Positions 33,326 to 33,875 of a stretch of 33,875 nucleotides of DNA are shown here, piece by piece. The notes beneath the pieces are model-generated. The model saw only the letters and a list, made by a program, of their open reading frames with translations, was not told the DNA's origin and did no database searches. The translations under genes and the position numbers were made by a program. The stretch spans positions 1-33,875 of the forward strand of contig JACAFC010000268.1 of NCBI GenBank assembly GCA_013388515.1. Direction: 5' to 3'. The stretch's first letter is position 1. Each line of letters starts with the position of its first letter. Source of the DNA: Ignavibacteriaceae bacterium. Its GTDB lineage: Bacteria; Bacteroidota; Ignavibacteria; Ignavibacteriales; Ignavibacteriaceae.

Positions 33326-33527
33326 TCACGACTCGAAATCGTGCGCCTCTCCGACTGAAACGTGATGGTACTGGCCTGACAAGGAGTGCCCGACTACCCG
33401 GAGGCGGCCGCTTGGGCCGCCGGGATCATCGACGGTGTGCGAGACTTAGTTGAAAGTCAGAAGGCTCCCAGTACGATGGCGAAGTTCTTTGGCGAGAACG
33501 GATTGCCATCACACAAAAGGAGCCTCG

Positions 33528-33677
33528 ATGGGGACTGTAGTTCAGATTCGGAGAGGGCGGAAGCCCAAGGATGTTTCTCGTGATCGGGTGGCCTCGGTTG
33601 CTATGGACATGGATCCCCGGCGGCAGCGGATCGAGATGATCCAGGCGCTCATCCCGATCGGCCTGGAAGCTGTGTAA
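33528..33677 (+). pseudogene. N-terminal remnant of an IS256-family transposase
   Basis: A 49-residue ORF starts at ATG 33528 with AAAGGAG upstream. The sequence RIEMIQALIPIGLEAV matches the start of IS256-type transposases (IELIQALIPLGL...). It stops at TAA exactly where the family continues with VxEVLxxEV. The remainder is replaced by unrelated DNA, so this is a truncated element. Confidence 0.7.
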
Positions 33678-33734
33678 GTCCTCGCCGTTGCCCGTAGGGT
33701 GCGCCGTGGGCGTCTGCGATGGCGCGGGATCGAA

Positions 33735-33875
33735 TCAGTTCGTGATGTCGTCAGGGAGCGTGACGGTGCCTGGCTTGGCGATCGCTGCATGGAGGGCGCG
33801 CAGGACGTAGGCCTTCGGCTCCACCCCGCAGAGCTTGGCCGACTCGAAGAGGCTGAAGAGCACGGCGGCGACCTC
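33735..33875 (-). CDS. IS66-family transposase, C-terminal end (partial)
   Basis: A frame open from the window edge encodes EVAAVLFSLFESAKLCGVEP and ends TLPDDITN-stop at 33735-33737. This is the IS66_C domain (LFSLIETAKLNGVEPxAYL). The rest of the gene lies beyond the window. Together with the IS256 remnant it marks a mobile-element hotspot at this end. Confidence 0.85.
   Translation of the reverse strand, partial: EVAAVLFSLFESAKLCGVEPKAYVLRALHAAIAKPGTVTLPDDITN

Noticed and set aside
1-33875. CRISPR arrays, tRNA or rRNA genes
   Set aside because: No regularly spaced identical repeats and no cloverleaf-like or rRNA-like stretches were recognised on either strand.

Overview
The window is high-GC bacterial DNA. 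At least five large secreted proteins carry beta-propeller or fibre-like repeats, and six loci end in, or are fragments of, a C-terminal FlgD/T9SS-like domain of the type 'SG(V/I)YFLR...'. This style is typical of the FCB group and related uncultivated phyla, for example Eisenbacteria-like lineages. The phylum is my inference; no marker gene is present. An in-frame UGA at the catalytic position of a peroxiredoxin implies that the host decodes selenocysteine. No tRNA, rRNA or CRISPR array was seen.

Layout. 1-347: the 3' end of an unknown gene and a decapitated FlgD-domain fragment. 348-3619: an IS21-family element with istA, istB and two upstream accessory genes; its two flanks do not match each other. 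3587-5813: a B12-binding radical SAM gene truncated by the IS, then a marR plus small membrane protein operon with a clear operator. 6080-10834: a three-gene operon for surface or secreted proteins, including a 782-residue fibre-like protein with an internal duplication. 11445-19667: an anaerobic redox/metal island resembling the ORP (orange protein) operons of Desulfovibrio. It holds two MinD-like ATPases with embedded ferredoxin domains, three NifX-like proteins, a DUF5320 protein, a remnant ZIP transporter, a sigma-54 activator with its own sigma-54 promoter downstream, a selenocysteine peroxiredoxin, a TrmO-like protein and a divergent DUF134 regulator. 19896-21813: a complete group II intron. 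21939-31857: four secreted repeat proteins (a frameshifted Asp-box protein, a five-repeat protein, an LVIVD protein and a YVTN protein). 32564-33875: a low-molecular-weight phosphatase/ArsC-like protein without its catalytic cysteine, then a graveyard of gene and IS fragments (IS256-like, IS66).

How the genes work together. In the central island the sigma-54 activator probably reads a redox or metal signal through a PAS domain with four clustered cysteines. It would fire the promoter at 15611-15626, driving a tightly packed operon of metal-cluster-binding (NifX-like) proteins and Fe-S ATPases. The divergent DUF134/nifX pair and the trmO-prx-regulator unit share a repeated 16-bp motif at their promoters, which suggests common control. 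The most notable single item is the selenoprotein peroxiredoxin at 17292-18008: it would be read as two broken ORFs unless the UGA is recoded, and it lacks the usual resolving cysteine.
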